50,546 bases of DNA from contig JAFSVH010000056.1 in the NCBI GenBank assembly GCA_017450215.1, positions 1 to 50,546 on the forward strand, given 5' to 3'. The notes under the pieces are model-generated. The model was not told where the DNA came from and ran no database searches. It worked only from the letters and a program-made list of their open reading frames with translations. Both the position numbers and the translations under genes were made by a program. Source of the DNA: Bacilli bacterium (lineage in GTDB: Bacteria; Bacillota_I; Bacilli_A; ML615J-28; CAG-698). This document shows positions 40,438 to 50,409 of this stretch, piece by piece. Positions within the stretch are counted from its first letter, which is position 1. The number at the start of each line of letters is the position of its first letter.

Positions 40438-41631
40438 ATGGCTGATAAAAGATTTGCTTTAAGTAAAGCTCCTCATTTAAGAAAGAGTGACTTTCCAAAG
40501 GTTTATGGTACTAGTGTTATAATGCGTGATTTATGCATTGCTTTAGTTCCATTAATCTTATTCGGTTGGTTAAAGAATGGATTATATCCATTCATTCAAA
40601 TAGATGCTACTAGCTTTTATGATTGCATAAGACCACTAATGATGGTTATCATTGGTGCTTTATCCTCATTTTTAAGTGAATTTGTTTTCTTTTTAGTCGC
40701 AAAAAAAGATAAAGAATTTGAAGGGCTTACTAATTATAAAGAAAAATTTAAATATTTATTACGTAAAGCATTTAAATCATATTCCATTATTCCTGGATTA
40801 ATGATTGCTATGATTTTACCTTTATATACACCAATTTGGGTATTAATCATTGGTTGTGTATTTGGTTCTATTGTTGGTAAGATGTTATTTGGTGGTTTTG
40901 GTTATAACATCTTTAATCCTGCTTTGATTGGTTATGTATTTGTTATTACTGCATTCTATGGTGTAATAACAAAGAATGGTGGTTATTTAAATCCTAGTGA
41001 GGCTATCAGCGTTACAACTGGAGCAACTCCGCTTAATGACTTTAAGTTAGTTATTAGTGGTGCTAAGACATTAAATGAGATATTCAATGTTCATGGTAGT
41101 TTACTTAATTTCTTGATTGGTAATACAGGTGGAAGCCTTGCTGAAACTAGTGCGATTTTATGTTTTATTTCATATTTGTTCTTAGTATTAAATGGTGTTA
41201 TTGATTGGAAATCACCACTTGTTTATATTGGAACAATTTTTGTATTTAGCTATATCTTAGGTGCATTCTTGGGTTATGCTGGTACACTTAATTTTGCTTT
41301 ATTTAATGTATTATCTGGTGGTGTTTTGTTTGGTGCTGTATTCATGGTGACTGAACCAGTTACTTCACCTAGAGATCCACTTGCAAAAATATTCTATGCT
41401 ATGTTTATGGCTTTGATTACTATAATGTTAAGATTCTTAACAGACTTCAATGAAGGTGTTGCAACATCAATTCTATTCATGAATATGTTTACTCCTGTTC
41501 TTGATATTAAATGTGCACAGCTTCGTGTTCAAGATATTATGAAGAAGAAAGTATTAGGATATGCAGCATTTTCATTAATTGCTGTTGCTATTGTCTTATT
41601 TACTGTACTAAGTTTAGTAGGAGGTAAATAA
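40438..41631 (+). CDS. rnfD: Rnf complex subunit D
   Basis: A 397-residue integral membrane protein with many TM helices. SVTTGATPL near residue 197 is the covalent FMN attachment site (phosphoester to Thr). GGFGYNIFNPALIGYVF near 150 (shortened: GYNIFNPALIG) and VTEPVTSPRDPLAK near 303 are typical of RnfD/NqrB. Part of the ion-translocating core with RnfG. Ribosome site agaggtatt. Confidence 0.95.
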   Translation: MADKRFALSKAPHLRKSDFPKVYGTSVIMRDLCIALVPLILFGWLKNGLYPFIQIDATSFYDCIRPLMMVIIGALSSFLSEFVFFLVAKKDKEFEGLTNYKEKFKYLLRKAFKSYSIIPGLMIAMILPLYTPIWVLIIGCVFGSIVGKMLFGGFGYNIFNPALIGYVFVITAFYGVITKNGGYLNPSEAISVTTGATPLNDFKLVISGAKTLNEIFNVHGSLLNFLIGNTGGSLAETSAILCFISYLFLVLNGVIDWKSPLVYIGTIFVFSYILGAFLGYAGTLNFALFNVLSGGVLFGAVFMVTEPVTSPRDPLAKIFYAMFMALITIMLRFLTDFNEGVATSILFMNMFTPVLDIKCAQLRVQDIMKKKVLGYAAFSLIAVAIVLFTVLSLVGGK

Positions 41632-41633
41632 TA

Positions 41634-42203
41634 ATGGTTAAACAAAAAGCAATTAAATATGGTATTTTCCTATGTGTATTAGGAATTATCGTGGGTGTAT
41701 TACTTTCAGTTGTTAATGCGATAACAAAACCTGTTATCGATAATTATGAAAAAGAAAAAGTAAATAATTTATTACTTGATTATAATGATACTTATGATTG
41801 GAATGATTCCGACATTACTGATAGTATTGAAAATCTTCATCCACAAATTTTGAATGTTTATGCTGGTAAACTTAATGGTGAAGAAGTAGTTAGAGTTTAT
41901 AAAGTGCAAACAACTGGTTATTCAAGTGGTGCTATTGTTTCAATGATTTATATTGAAAACAATAAAATCATGAAAGTTTCCATTGTTTCTACAACTTCTC
42001 AAACTAAAGGTGTGGGATCTAAAGTTGAAGATTTATCATATTTAAAAATTTATGAAGGTAAATCATGCTCAGAATATAATAATGATGTTGCCCAAAATCA
42101 TAACAACAAGAGTGTTGATGTTATTAGTGGTGCTACAGTTAGCTCACGTGGTGTGATTTCAGCTGTTATTATTGCTTGTACTGAACATTTGAGTGGGGAG
42201 TAA
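41634..42203 (+). CDS. rnfG: Rnf complex subunit G
   Basis: A 189-residue protein with one N-terminal TM helix (about 9-30) and an outer flavoprotein domain. DVISGATVSSRGV near residue 162 holds the SGAT covalent-FMN motif. It passes electrons within the Rnf core. It starts two bases after the rnfD stop, and its last codons contain the ribosome site of rnfE. Confidence 0.94.
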   Translation: MVKQKAIKYGIFLCVLGIIVGVLLSVVNAITKPVIDNYEKEKVNNLLLDYNDTYDWNDSDITDSIENLHPQILNVYAGKLNGEEVVRVYKVQTTGYSSGAIVSMIYIENNKIMKVSIVSTTSQTKGVGSKVEDLSYLKIYEGKSCSEYNNDVAQNHNNKSVDVISGATVSSRGVISAVIIACTEHLSGE

Positions 42204-42207
42204 GATT

Positions 42208-42951
42208 ATGGCAAATAAGACTTCACTTAAAACAGAATTTACAAAAGGATTATTTAAAGAAAATCCTATTTTAGTTACAATGTTAGGATTATGTCCTACT
42301 CTTGCAATTACAGTTAGTTTAGAAAATGCACTAGGAATGGGTATCGCTTTTGCGTTTGTATTATTAATGAGTAATATCGTTGTTTCTTTAATAAGAAAAA
42401 TTGTTCCTAGTGAGATTAGAATTCCTGTATATATTGTTATTATTGCAACCTTTGTTAGCATTGTGGAAATGCTAATGGCTGCATATTTACCATCACTATC
42501 TGATAGTTTGGGTGTATTTATTCCATTAATCGTTGTTAACTGTATTGTATTAGGTAGAGCAGAAGCTTTTGCATCTAAGAATGGTGTTTTGCCAAGTATT
42601 ATGGATGCATTAGGTATGGCTGTCGGTTATACAATGATACTTGCACTTATTGCTTCTATTAGAGAAATATTAGGTTCTGGTACTTTAACAATCTGGGGGT
42701 CACTCGTTCTTGATATTAATAAATTATTTGGAAGTAATGAAACCCTTCCAATCTTCTCATCATTCTTTATTAGTCCAGCTGGTGCTTATTTAGTATTAGG
42801 TATTATCTTTGGTGTAGTTGCTACAATCAGGATTAGCAAAGAAAGAAAGCAAAAAATGCTAGAAAAGAAAGCTGAAGAAGAGAAAAAAGCTAAATTATTA
42901 CAAGAAAAGAATAATCAACAATTAAATTTGAACAAAGGAGCAGGTGAATAA
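42208..42951 (+). CDS. rnfE: Rnf complex subunit E
   Basis: A 247-residue membrane protein. The start is placed at ATG 42208, which has GGGGAG upstream, not at the in-frame GTG 42193 that lies inside rnfG. It shows FTKGLFKENPILVTMLGLCP (typical RnfE opening), then the mirror motifs with Cys48-type NCIVLGRAEAFASKNG. RnfA and RnfE form the membrane pair that carries an in-membrane Fe-S cluster. A lysine/glutamine-rich cytoplasmic tail (about 210-247) is longer than usual. Confidence 0.94.
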   Translation: MANKTSLKTEFTKGLFKENPILVTMLGLCPTLAITVSLENALGMGIAFAFVLLMSNIVVSLIRKIVPSEIRIPVYIVIIATFVSIVEMLMAAYLPSLSDSLGVFIPLIVVNCIVLGRAEAFASKNGVLPSIMDALGMAVGYTMILALIASIREILGSGTLTIWGSLVLDINKLFGSNETLPIFSSFFISPAGAYLVLGIIFGVVATIRISKERKQKMLEKKAEEEKKAKLLQEKNNQQLNLNKGAGE

Positions 42952-42952
42952 T

Positions 42953-43525
42953 ATGCAAGTATTATCATGGTTAATCGGTGCTATTTTAATTCAAAATGTT
43001 ATATTGTCACGTTTCTTTGGTACTTGTCCTTTCTTAGGAGTTTCAAAATCTAAAGATTCAGCTGTTGGTATGGGCTTAGCTGTTACCTTTGTTATGACAA
43101 TGGCGGCTACTGTTTCATGGTTATTATATAAATATGTTCTTGTTGCTTTTGATTTAGTTTATATGAAGACTATTGTCTTTATATTAGTAATTGCATCTTT
43201 AGTTCAAATTATTGAGATGTTTATCAAAAAGTTTTCACCAAGTTTGTATCGTGCTTTAGGTATTTATTTACCATTAATCACAACAAATTGCGCGGTTTTA
43301 GGACTTTCCACAATAGTAACTGATGGAACATATACATTCTTAAAAGCTATTATTTATTCATTTGGTTCAGGAATTGGTTTCTTGTTCATCATTTACATCT
43401 TTTCAATTTTACGTCAAAAGATGGAAACTTCTCCAATTCCAGAAGGCTTTAAAGGAATTCCAATTGCTTTAATTACAGCTTGCTTAATGGCTATGATTAT
43501 TGCTCGTTTTGCGGGGGTTGCATAA
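42953..43525 (+). CDS. rnfA: Rnf complex subunit A
   Basis: A 190-residue membrane protein with about six TM helices. The start at ATG 42953 gives the usual RnfA beginning (MQVLSWLIGAILIQNVILS); GTG 42944 is also open but lies in the rnfE end. FFGTCPFLGVSKS near residue 24 and TTNCAVLGL near 108 hold the two conserved Cys that, with those of RnfE, bind the in-membrane [2Fe-2S] cluster. Confidence 0.95.
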   Translation: MQVLSWLIGAILIQNVILSRFFGTCPFLGVSKSKDSAVGMGLAVTFVMTMAATVSWLLYKYVLVAFDLVYMKTIVFILVIASLVQIIEMFIKKFSPSLYRALGIYLPLITTNCAVLGLSTIVTDGTYTFLKAIIYSFGSGIGFLFIIYIFSILRQKMETSPIPEGFKGIPIALITACLMAMIIARFAGVA

Positions 43526-43526
43526 T

Positions 43527-43838
43527 ATGCTAGCAATTTCTTTTAAAGTTATATTACCAGCTTTGATTGTAATGGCAGTACTTGGCTTGGTTTTTGGTGT
43601 ATTAATTGCCATTCTTTCTAAAGTATTGCATGTTGAAGAAGACCATAGAATTGAAGAAATTGAACACATGCTACCTGGATATAATTGTGGTGCTTGTGGA
43701 AAAAGTGGTTGTCATGCTGTTGCTACAGCAATCGTTGAAGAAGGTTTTTCTCCAGATTACTGCAAGCCAATAAAGAAAGATCAACTTGAGAAATTAAAAG
43801 AATACTTAAAAGAAGCATTAAAAGAGGAATCAAAATAA
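43527..43838 (+). CDS. rnfB: Rnf complex subunit B, unusually short
   Basis: A 103-residue protein starting at ATG 43527, preceded by GGGGG; the in-frame TTG 43500 lies inside rnfA. It has one N-terminal TM helix (about 8-30) and one 4Fe-4S motif ([14 protein letters not shown], then a fourth Cys in YCKP). Normal RnfB proteins are about 180-330 residues and have additional ferredoxin-like clusters after this domain. Here the frame ends in a charged helix ([17 protein letters not shown]), and nothing encoding those domains follows; the next gene is glyS. Either a separate ferredoxin replaces them or electrons enter directly at this cluster. Confidence 0.9.
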   Translation: MLAISFKVILPALIVMAVLGLVFGVLIAILSKVLHVEEDHRIEEIEHMLPGYNCGACGKSGCHAVATAIVEEGFSPDYCKPIKKDQLEKLKEYLKEALKEESK

Positions 43839-43908
43839 TAATTTATATAATATTTTATTATTAAGTTTTATTATCTTCCCTCTTGCTTTTAAAAAAAGGA
43901 TATTGATT

Positions 43909-45300
43909 ATGGAAAAAAATAAATTAACAAAATTAACAATGGAAGAATTAGTAACTTATCTTAGACATCAAGGTTTTGTTTATCAAGGCAGTGAAATCTA
44001 TGGTGGTCTTGCTAATGCTTGGGATTATGGTCCATTAGGCGTTGAATTATTGAATAACATTAAAAAAGCTTGGTGGAAGAAGTTTGTTCAAGAAAGTCCA
44101 ACTAATGTTGGTATTGATGCTGCAATTTTGATGAATTCTAAAGTATGGGTTGCATCTGGTCACGTTGGTGGATTCTCTGACCCTTTAATTGATTGTAAGA
44201 GTTGTGGCGTTAGATTCAGAGCAGATAAATTAATCGAAGATGCAACAAATGGTGAAGTAACTGGTGATGGTTGGAGCAATGAAGCATTAATGGCTTACAT
44301 TAAAGAGCATGAAATTAAATGCCCTGAATGCGGTAAAAGTAATTTTACCGATATTAGAAAATTCAATTTAATGTTTAAGACTAACCAAGGTGTTATTGAT
44401 GATGATAAAAATATCGTTTATTTAAGACCAGAAACTGCTCAAGGTATCTTTGTTAATTTTAAAAATGTACAAAGAACAACAAGAAAGAAAGTTCCTTTTG
44501 GTATTTGCCAAATTGGTAAGAGCTTTAGAAATGAAATTACTCCTGGTAATTTTATCTTCCGTACTCGTGAATTTGAACAAATGGAAATGGAATTTTTCTG
44601 TAAACCAAATACTGATTTAGAGTGGTTTAAATATTGGAAGCAATATTGTTTATATTTCCTTGCTAGTATTGGTCTTGATGAAGCAAGATTACGTTATCGT
44701 GATCATGCAAAAGAAGAATTAGCATTCTATAGTAAAGCTACAACAGACATTGAATTCAATTATTGCTTTGGTTGGGGTGAACTTTGGGGTATTGCTGATA
44801 GAACAGATTATGATTTAAGTGTTCATCAAAATCATTCTGGCGAATCTCTTGAATATTTTGATCCTGAAACAAACGAAAAATATTTACCTTATGTAATTGA
44901 ACCTAGTGTTGGTGTTGCTCGTTTATTACTTGCTGTAGTAGATAGTGCTTACGATGTTGAAAAACTAGAAGATGGTGATGAAAGAGAAGTATTAAGACTT
45001 CATCCATTCTTAGCACCTATTAAAGTTGCTGTTTTACCACTTACAAATAAATTAAATGAACAAGCTACTGCTTTATATCAAGATCTTGCAAAAGAATTTA
45101 ATTGTGATTATGATTCTGCAGGTAAGATTGGTAAAAGATATCGTAGACAAGATGCAATCGGAACTCCATTCTGCGTTACATTTGATTTTGATTCATTAGA
45201 AGATCATGCAGTAACAGTAAGAGATCGAGATACAATGGCTCAAGAAAGAGTAAAAATAGAAGACCTTAAGTCTTATATTGAAAATAAAATTAAATTTTAA
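43909..45300 (+). CDS. glyS: Glycyl-tRNA synthetase (single-chain class II)
   Basis: A 463-residue enzyme. ATG 43909 with AAAGGA upstream is chosen over the in-frame TTG 43903. It is the alpha2-type Gly[25 protein letters not shown] (shortened: [14 protein letters not shown]) near residue 30, zinc-like CKSC and CPECGK pairs near 98 and 145, RPETAQGIF near 170, and [14 protein letters not shown] near 220. The anticodon-binding domain is at the C-terminus. No T-box leader is visible in the 70-bp gap to rnfB. Confidence 0.96.
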   Translation: MEKNKLTKLTMEELVTYLRHQGFVYQGSEIYGGLANAWDYGPLGVELLNNIKKAWWKKFVQESPTNVGIDAAILMNSKVWVASGHVGGFSDPLIDCKSCGVRFRADKLIEDATNGEVTGDGWSNEALMAYIKEHEIKCPECGKSNFTDIRKFNLMFKTNQGVIDDDKNIVYLRPETAQGIFVNFKNVQRTTRKKVPFGICQIGKSFRNEITPGNFIFRTREFEQMEMEFFCKPNTDLEWFKYWKQYCLYFLASIGLDEARLRYRDHAKEELAFYSKATTDIEFNYCFGWGELWGIADRTDYDLSVHQNHSGESLEYFDPETNEKYLPYVIEPSVGVARLLLAVVDSAYDVEKLEDGDEREVLRLHPFLAPIKVAVLPLTNKLNEQATALYQDLAKEFNCDYDSAGKIGKRYRRQDAIGTPFCVTFDFDSLEDHAVTVRDRDTMAQERVKIEDLKSYIENKIKF

Positions 45301-45436
45301 GAATTAATTATTATGTTTTACCTGTAAATATTTAATAACACAAGAGATTCTTTCTTTTGATATTCTTAATATTTGTGATAAAAAATAATAAAGATAATTA
45401 ATTTAATTATAATTTTTTAGTAAAGGAGGTATTATC

Positions 45437-47467
45437 ATGAATAGCAATGTTAACAAGAATGGACCAAGTCTAAGACAACAGATTATTGAAAAAGTTGATA
45501 TTGTTAATGTTATTGGTGAATATGTACCTCTAACTAAAAAGGGTGCTAATTATGTTGGATTATGTCCATTTCATGATGATCAAAACCCATCAATGTTTGT
45601 ATCTCCTACAAAAAAAGTCTTTAAGTGCTTTAGCTGTAATGCAGGTGGTGATGTTGTAAAATTTGTAAGTAGATTTAAAAATATCACAGACATGCAAGCA
45701 ATGAGAGAACTTGGAGAAAGTGTTGGAATTACCTTCAAATTAACAAAAAAAGAAATAGAAAGAAAGAAAAATGAAAAATATTATAATGTTTTGAAAGAAG
45801 CAGCAGACTTCTATTCTTTCTATTTAGAAAATGTTGTTGAAGCTGAAGAAGCAAAGAATTACATTCATGGTCGTGGTCTTGATGATGAAACAATCAAAAG
45901 ATTTAAGATTGGTGCAAGTGGAGAAAATGATGAATTATATAATGTCTTACTCCAAAAAGGTTATTTACCAATCGAAATGATTGATGTTAATTTAGTTAAT
46001 AGCTATAAAGATAAATATCATGATGTATTCAAAAATCGTATTATCTTCCCACTTGAAAACTTAGATGGTGAAATTATCGGTTTTTCAGGTAGAAGATATA
46101 AAATTAATGATAATGATGCTAAATATTTAAACACAAAAGATACTGTTGTCTTTAAGAAAGGTGATATTTTATATAATTATCATGATGCTTATCGAAAAAT
46201 CAAAGACAATGATTGTGTTTATTTATTTGAAGGTTACATGGATGTAATTGCTGCAGTTCGATGTGGTGTTGAAAATAGCGTTGCTAGTATGGGGACTGCT
46301 TTAACCCAAAATCAAATTAATGCTATTAAGAGATTAACAAATAATATTATTATTGGTTATGATTCTGATGGTCCAGGTGTTATGGCAACAATTAAAGCAA
46401 TTGATAATTTAATTTACAATAAAATGAATATTAAAGTTATTAGAATCCCTGATGGTAAAGATGCTGATGAATTCATTTTAAAGAACGGAAGAGAACAATT
46501 GTTTAATTGCCTTAACAATAATGTAATTAATGCGATAGATTTCATTTATGATTTCTATTTAAAATATTTAATAAAAGATGATATTTCATCTATTGATAAA
46601 TTCAAAGTTAATATTTATAAAGCTATTGCGAAATTCGATTCACTTACTATTACAGAGAATTATTTAAAGAAACTATCAAATGAAATTAATATTTCAATAG
46701 AAAGTTTAAAGATTGATTATGAAAAATTCTTTAATAGTTATAAATATGAAATAGAAAAAGCAAAAGCTGAATTTGAGAATAAGAATAACTACTATAATAA
46801 TTATGACAATAGTTATAATAATTTTAATAACAATAACTTTAATTATTATTCTAATGAAAACAAATTTAATAACAATAATCAATATGCTAATAATGTAGCA
46901 AATGAATTTGATTATAATGATATTCCTCCAATTATTGAAGATTATGGTGGAGTATTACAATATCAAGATGATTATCCTAATAATCAACAAAACCAATATG
47001 GATATAGTAGTTATCAACAAAAGAAACAACTTAATAATAATACCAAGAAATTATCTGAGAAATCTGAAGAATTCTTAATCCTAGTATCTTATAATAGTAA
47101 AAAGAAATGTTTAGAAATTAAATCGAGAATAGAAGAATCTTATGTTGATCAAATTAATCATGATATTTTAGAAGAAATATGTAACTTATATCATGATTAT
47201 GAAAGAATCGATGAAAAGATGATATTTAGTAAATTAGATAATGAAGAAGAAAAGAGATTAAGAAAAATATTAGATAGTAGTATTGGTAATATTAATGATA
47301 TAATCAATGATGAAAAACAAATAAAGAAATGTATTGAAAATGTAAAGAAGTATGCTTATATTGCAGTTAAAGAGGATTATTTCAATAATCCTGATAAAGA
47401 TCTAGAAACTTTGAAGAAGATTGAACAACTTGCAAAGCAAACTACTACTATACGTTTTAAAAAATAG
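45437..47467 (+). CDS. dnaG: DNA primase
   Basis: A 676-residue protein, longer than the usual 580-620. Order: CHC2 zinc finger ([12 protein letters not shown] and [11 protein letters not shown]) at about 40-66, catalytic core with FSGRRYK near 215, TOPRIM with [10 protein letters not shown] near 265 and YDSDGPG near 312, then an Asn/Tyr-rich low-complexity stretch at about 452-530, and a short C-terminal helicase-binding-type domain. A perfect ribosome site (aaaggaggt) precedes the ATG. It is followed by rpoD, the conserved primase-sigma order. The 136-bp gap upstream has no certain promoter. Confidence 0.95.
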   Translation: MNSNVNKNGPSLRQQIIEKVDIVNVIGEYVPLTKKGANYVGLCPFHDDQNPSMFVSPTKKVFKCFSCNAGGDVVKFVSRFKNITDMQAMRELGESVGITFKLTKKEIERKKNEKYYNVLKEAADFYSFYLENVVEAEEAKNYIHGRGLDDETIKRFKIGASGENDELYNVLLQKGYLPIEMIDVNLVNSYKDKYHDVFKNRIIFPLENLDGEIIGFSGRRYKINDNDAKYLNTKDTVVFKKGDILYNYHDAYRKIKDNDCVYLFEGYMDVIAAVRCGVENSVASMGTALTQNQINAIKRLTNNIIIGYDSDGPGVMATIKAIDNLIYNKMNIKVIRIPDGKDADEFILKNGREQLFNCLNNNVINAIDFIYDFYLKYLIKDDISSIDKFKVNIYKAIAKFDSLTITENYLKKLSNEINISIESLKIDYEKFFNSYKYEIEKAKAEFENKNNYYNNYDNSYNNFNNNNFNYYSNENKFNNNNQYANNVANEFDYNDIPPIIEDYGGVLQYQDDYPNNQQNQYGYSSYQQKKQLNNNTKKLSEKSEEFLILVSYNSKKKCLEIKSRIEESYVDQINHDILEEICNLYHDYERIDEKMIFSKLDNEEEKRLRKILDSSIGNINDIINDEKQIKKCIENVKKYAYIAVKEDYFNNPDKDLETLKKIEQLAKQTTTIRFKK

Positions 47468-47483
47468 GAGGAGGGCTATTATT

Positions 47484-48776
47484 ATGGCGTTATCTGATAA
47501 ACAATTACAAAGAGTTGATGAATTAGTTGAAAGCTATCGTTCTAAAGGGAAAATCCCTTCAGATTTGATTGCTCAAATTGCTTCGCCTGAATCAGATGAT
47601 TATGATGCAATTATCAGAATGTTTGAAGATGAAAACATCACAGTATTAGAGATGTTAGATGATGATGAAGTTGGTGTATTTGATGATGACGATTTAGATG
47701 CTGATGATATTGACTTTTCAGCATTCGAGGAAAATGATGATTCTTTTGAAGAAGCAATCAAAGATGATAAAGAATTCAATGATTTAAATCAGGAAATTGA
47801 AAATGACTTAAAGAATAAAGATATTGATGAAATTGTTTCATCTATCGTATCTCCTGCTTTGGCTGATGATCCAATAAAGATGTATTTAAGAGAGATTGGA
47901 CAAATAGAATTGCTTAAGACAACTGAAGAATTAGATTTAGCTAGAAAAGTCCAAGATGGTTTACTTGCTAATGAAAAAATCAGAGCTTATTCAAAGAGAG
48001 GCTTAAAATTAAGTGATGCTGAACTTGCTGCACTAGAAGAAAAAATCGATATGGGTTATGATGCAAGAGATGTTTTGATTGAATCTAACTTGAGATTAGT
48101 TGTTAGTATTGCAAAGAGATATTTAGGTCGTGGAATGCCATTCCAAGATTTGATTCAAGAAGGTAATATGGGTCTTATGAAAGCCGTAAATAAATTTGAC
48201 CCTACAAAAGGATTTAAGTTTTCTACATATGCTACTTGGTGGATAAAACAAGCTATTACAAGAGCAATTGCTGACCAAGCAAGAACTATCAGAATTCCTG
48301 TTCATATGGTTGAAACAATCAATAGATTAACAAGAACTCAAAGAAAACTAACGCAAGAATTACATCGTGATCCTACAAGTGAAGAACTTGCTGCTGAACT
48401 TCATATGAGCGTTGAAAAAGTTCAATCTATTCAAAAAATAGCACAAGAACCAGTTTCTCTAGAAACACCAGTTGGTGAAGAAGACGATTCAACATTAGGC
48501 GATTTTGTTCATGATGAAGCTAATCCAAATCCTCTTGAATATACAATTAATGAAGCTTATAGAGAAGAAATTGATACTGTATTAAAGACTTTAACTCAAC
48601 GTGAAGAGAAAGTATTGAGATTAAGATTTGGCCTTAACGATGGTAAACCTCACACATTAGAAGATGTAGGTAAAGAGTTTGGTGTAACTCGTGAAAGAAT
48701 TCGTCAAATCGAAGCTAAGGCAATTCGTAGATTGAGACATCCAACGAGACAAAACAGATTAGCTCAATATAAATAA
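47484..48776 (+). CDS. rpoD: RNA polymerase primary sigma factor
   Basis: A 430-residue protein. ATG 47484 with ribosome site aggaggagg is chosen; the open frame back to 47421 lies inside dnaG. Residues 1-140 are an acidic region-1-type segment. Region 1.2/2 has [11 protein letters not shown] near 135, then [23 protein letters not shown] and [13 protein letters not shown]. Region 4 has [11 protein letters not shown] and [14 protein letters not shown]. It recognises TTGACA/TATAAT promoters such as those found here. Confidence 0.97.
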   Translation: MALSDKQLQRVDELVESYRSKGKIPSDLIAQIASPESDDYDAIIRMFEDENITVLEMLDDDEVGVFDDDDLDADDIDFSAFEENDDSFEEAIKDDKEFNDLNQEIENDLKNKDIDEIVSSIVSPALADDPIKMYLREIGQIELLKTTEELDLARKVQDGLLANEKIRAYSKRGLKLSDAELAALEEKIDMGYDARDVLIESNLRLVVSIAKRYLGRGMPFQDLIQEGNMGLMKAVNKFDPTKGFKFSTYATWWIKQAITRAIADQARTIRIPVHMVETINRLTRTQRKLTQELHRDPTSEELAAELHMSVEKVQSIQKIAQEPVSLETPVGEEDDSTLGDFVHDEANPNPLEYTINEAYREEIDTVLKTLTQREEKVLRLRFGLNDGKPHTLEDVGKEFGVTRERIRQIEAKAIRRLRHPTRQNRLAQYK

Positions 48777-48805
48777 ATTTTTTATATTGAGTTATGCTTT
48801 TATAA

Positions 48806-48835
48806 AATAGCCAAGTTATAACTTGGCTATTTCTT
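48806..48835 (+). terminator. Hairpin between rpoD and trmK
   Basis: An 11-bp stem (aatagccaagt / acttggctatt) with a TATA loop. The following T-run is short (TCTT), so it may stop transcription only partly. Confidence 0.7.
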
Positions 48836-48851
48836 GAAAAAGGTGCTTTTT

Positions 48852-49550
48852 ATGAAACAAAATAACAGAAATCAAAATTTAAAAAGACTTAAAAGAATCA
48901 AAGATTATATTTATCCTTCAAAAATCATTATGGATATTGGTTGTGATCATGGCTATTTAATTAAACTTGCTTTCGATGATGAGAAAACTAAAATTATTAA
49001 AGCTTATGCAGTCGATAATAAAAATGGTCCACTTAATCAAGCAAAAGATAATCTAAAGGAATATGATAATGTTATATATTTATTGCAGGATGGCTTATCT
49101 ACCTTTTATGATGATGTTGATTGTGTCGTTATTGCTGGTATGGGTGGAGAATTGATTATAAGAATCTTAAATGATTTCTTTAATAAAACAACAATTAATC
49201 ATAATTTAAAATTCATTCTTGAAGCTAATAAACATAGTGAGAAAGTCAGAGAATTCATGTTTAATAATGGATTTGTTATTGATAACGAAAGTATTATATA
49301 TGAAGATAATAAATATTATGAGATAGATTCTTTTGTGAAAGGGAATATTAAATATTATGATTATGATATTATGTTTGGTCCAATCAATTTAAAAGAAAGA
49401 AATAAAGAATTTATTGATAAATGGAATAATTTATTAACTAAATATAAAAATATTGTACAAAAGATTGATGATAATAATGATAAATCATCTGATAAATCAA
49501 TTATTGAAAAGAAATTATTAATTCAAAAAATAGAAGAAGTATTAAAATAA
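48852..49550 (+). CDS. trmK: tRNA (adenine-22-N1)-methyltransferase TrmK
   Basis: A 232-residue SAM-dependent methyltransferase that modifies A22 of tRNA. ATG 48852 with aaaggtg upstream is used, rather than TTG 48834. MDIGCDHGYLIKLA near residue 27 is the SAM loop, VDCVVIAGMGGELI near 90 is the catalytic-site strand, and LEANKHSEKVREF near 127 fits TrmK (the usual form is LQP/LxPN). Neighbour nif3 is downstream by 12 bp, the standard rpoD-trmK-nif3 order of Firmicutes. Confidence 0.92.
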   Translation: MKQNNRNQNLKRLKRIKDYIYPSKIIMDIGCDHGYLIKLAFDDEKTKIIKAYAVDNKNGPLNQAKDNLKEYDNVIYLLQDGLSTFYDDVDCVVIAGMGGELIIRILNDFFNKTTINHNLKFILEANKHSEKVREFMFNNGFVIDNESIIYEDNKYYEIDSFVKGNIKYYDYDIMFGPINLKERNKEFIDKWNNLLTKYKNIVQKIDDNNDKSSDKSIIEKKLLIQKIEEVLK

Positions 49551-49562
49551 GAGAGGTATGAA

Positions 49563-50339
49563 ATGGCTAAAAAAATATTAGATTTAACTAATTATTTAGA
49601 TGATAGATTTCCAATCATTAATGCTAGTGATTTTGACCAAAAATGCACAGGATTCATTATTGGATCTAAGAATAATGAAATAAAGAAAGTGTTGCTTGCT
49701 CTCGATTTGACATTAGAAGTAGCAAAACAAGCTAAAGAAGTTGGTGCTAATTTTATTATCACTCATCATCCTTTCTTGTTTAATGGTTTATTTAAAATTA
49801 ATTTTGATAATGAAGTGGGTCAAACAATTAAATTCATGTGTGAGAATAATATGAATTTGTATTGTGTTCATACTGCCTTAGATGTTGCAAGGGGTGGAGT
49901 TAATGATGCTTTAGCAAACAAATTAAATCTTTGTGATATTGAAGGAATTGAAGAAAAAGATAACTTTTTAAGAACTGGTTATGTACCTAAAACTACCCTT
50001 TTAGATTATGCTAATTTTGTGAAAGAAAGATTAGAATTGGGTGGAGTAAGATTAATTGGTGATAAAGATACGATAATTCATAAAATAGGAATTGTTGGTG
50101 GAAGTGGTAGCAATGATATTTATGAAGCAAAAAGAAGAGGTTGTGATTGTTTGATTACTGGTGAAGTAAGATTAAATAGAGCAATTGAAGCTAAACAAAT
50201 TGGACTTGCTATGATTGAAGTGAATCATGGAGTTGAAAGATTTGTGTTTGATGATTTGAAAAAAGAATTAGATGATAAATTCGTTGATATTGATTTTATT
50301 GTTAGTGATATTAATACTGATCCATTATATTTTGTATAA
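49563..50339 (+). CDS. Nif3-like dinuclear metal centre protein (YqfO family)
   Basis: A 258-residue protein. Metal ligands appear as FIITHHPFLF near residue 62, CVHTALDVARGGVND near 97, and EVNHGVERF near 220. It matches the compact Nif3 form without the insert found in Bacillus YqfO. Function is not firmly known (GTP cyclohydrolase type 1b-related hexamer). Ribosome site gagaggt. A terminator follows, beyond which an intron begins. Confidence 0.92.
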   Translation: MAKKILDLTNYLDDRFPIINASDFDQKCTGFIIGSKNNEIKKVLLALDLTLEVAKQAKEVGANFIITHHPFLFNGLFKINFDNEVGQTIKFMCENNMNLYCVHTALDVARGGVNDALANKLNLCDIEGIEEKDNFLRTGYVPKTTLLDYANFVKERLELGGVRLIGDKDTIIHKIGIVGGSGSNDIYEAKRRGCDCLITGEVRLNRAIEAKQIGLAMIEVNHGVERFVFDDLKKELDDKFVDIDFIVSDINTDPLYFV

Positions 50340-50371
50340 TTATAAAAAATATATTTCTTGGAAATAATATT

Positions 50372-50404
50372 AAAAAGAAGGCTGTAAAAATCAGCCTTCT
50401 TTTT
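50372..50404 (+). terminator. Terminator of trmK-nif3
   Basis: A 13-bp stem (aaaaagaaggctg / cagccttcttttt) with a 7-base loop; T-run is part of the 3' arm. A group II intron begins six bases beyond. Confidence 0.9.
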
Positions 50405-50409
50405 ATAAT

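Noticed and set aside
43839-43908. T-box leader for glyS
   Set aside because: Only 70 bp lie between rnfB and glyS and no T-box sequence (TGGNACCGCG-like) is present.
47421-47483. Upstream extension of rpoD into dnaG
   Set aside because: ATG 47484 has a perfect ribosome site after the dnaG stop; the extension does not look like sigma factor sequence.
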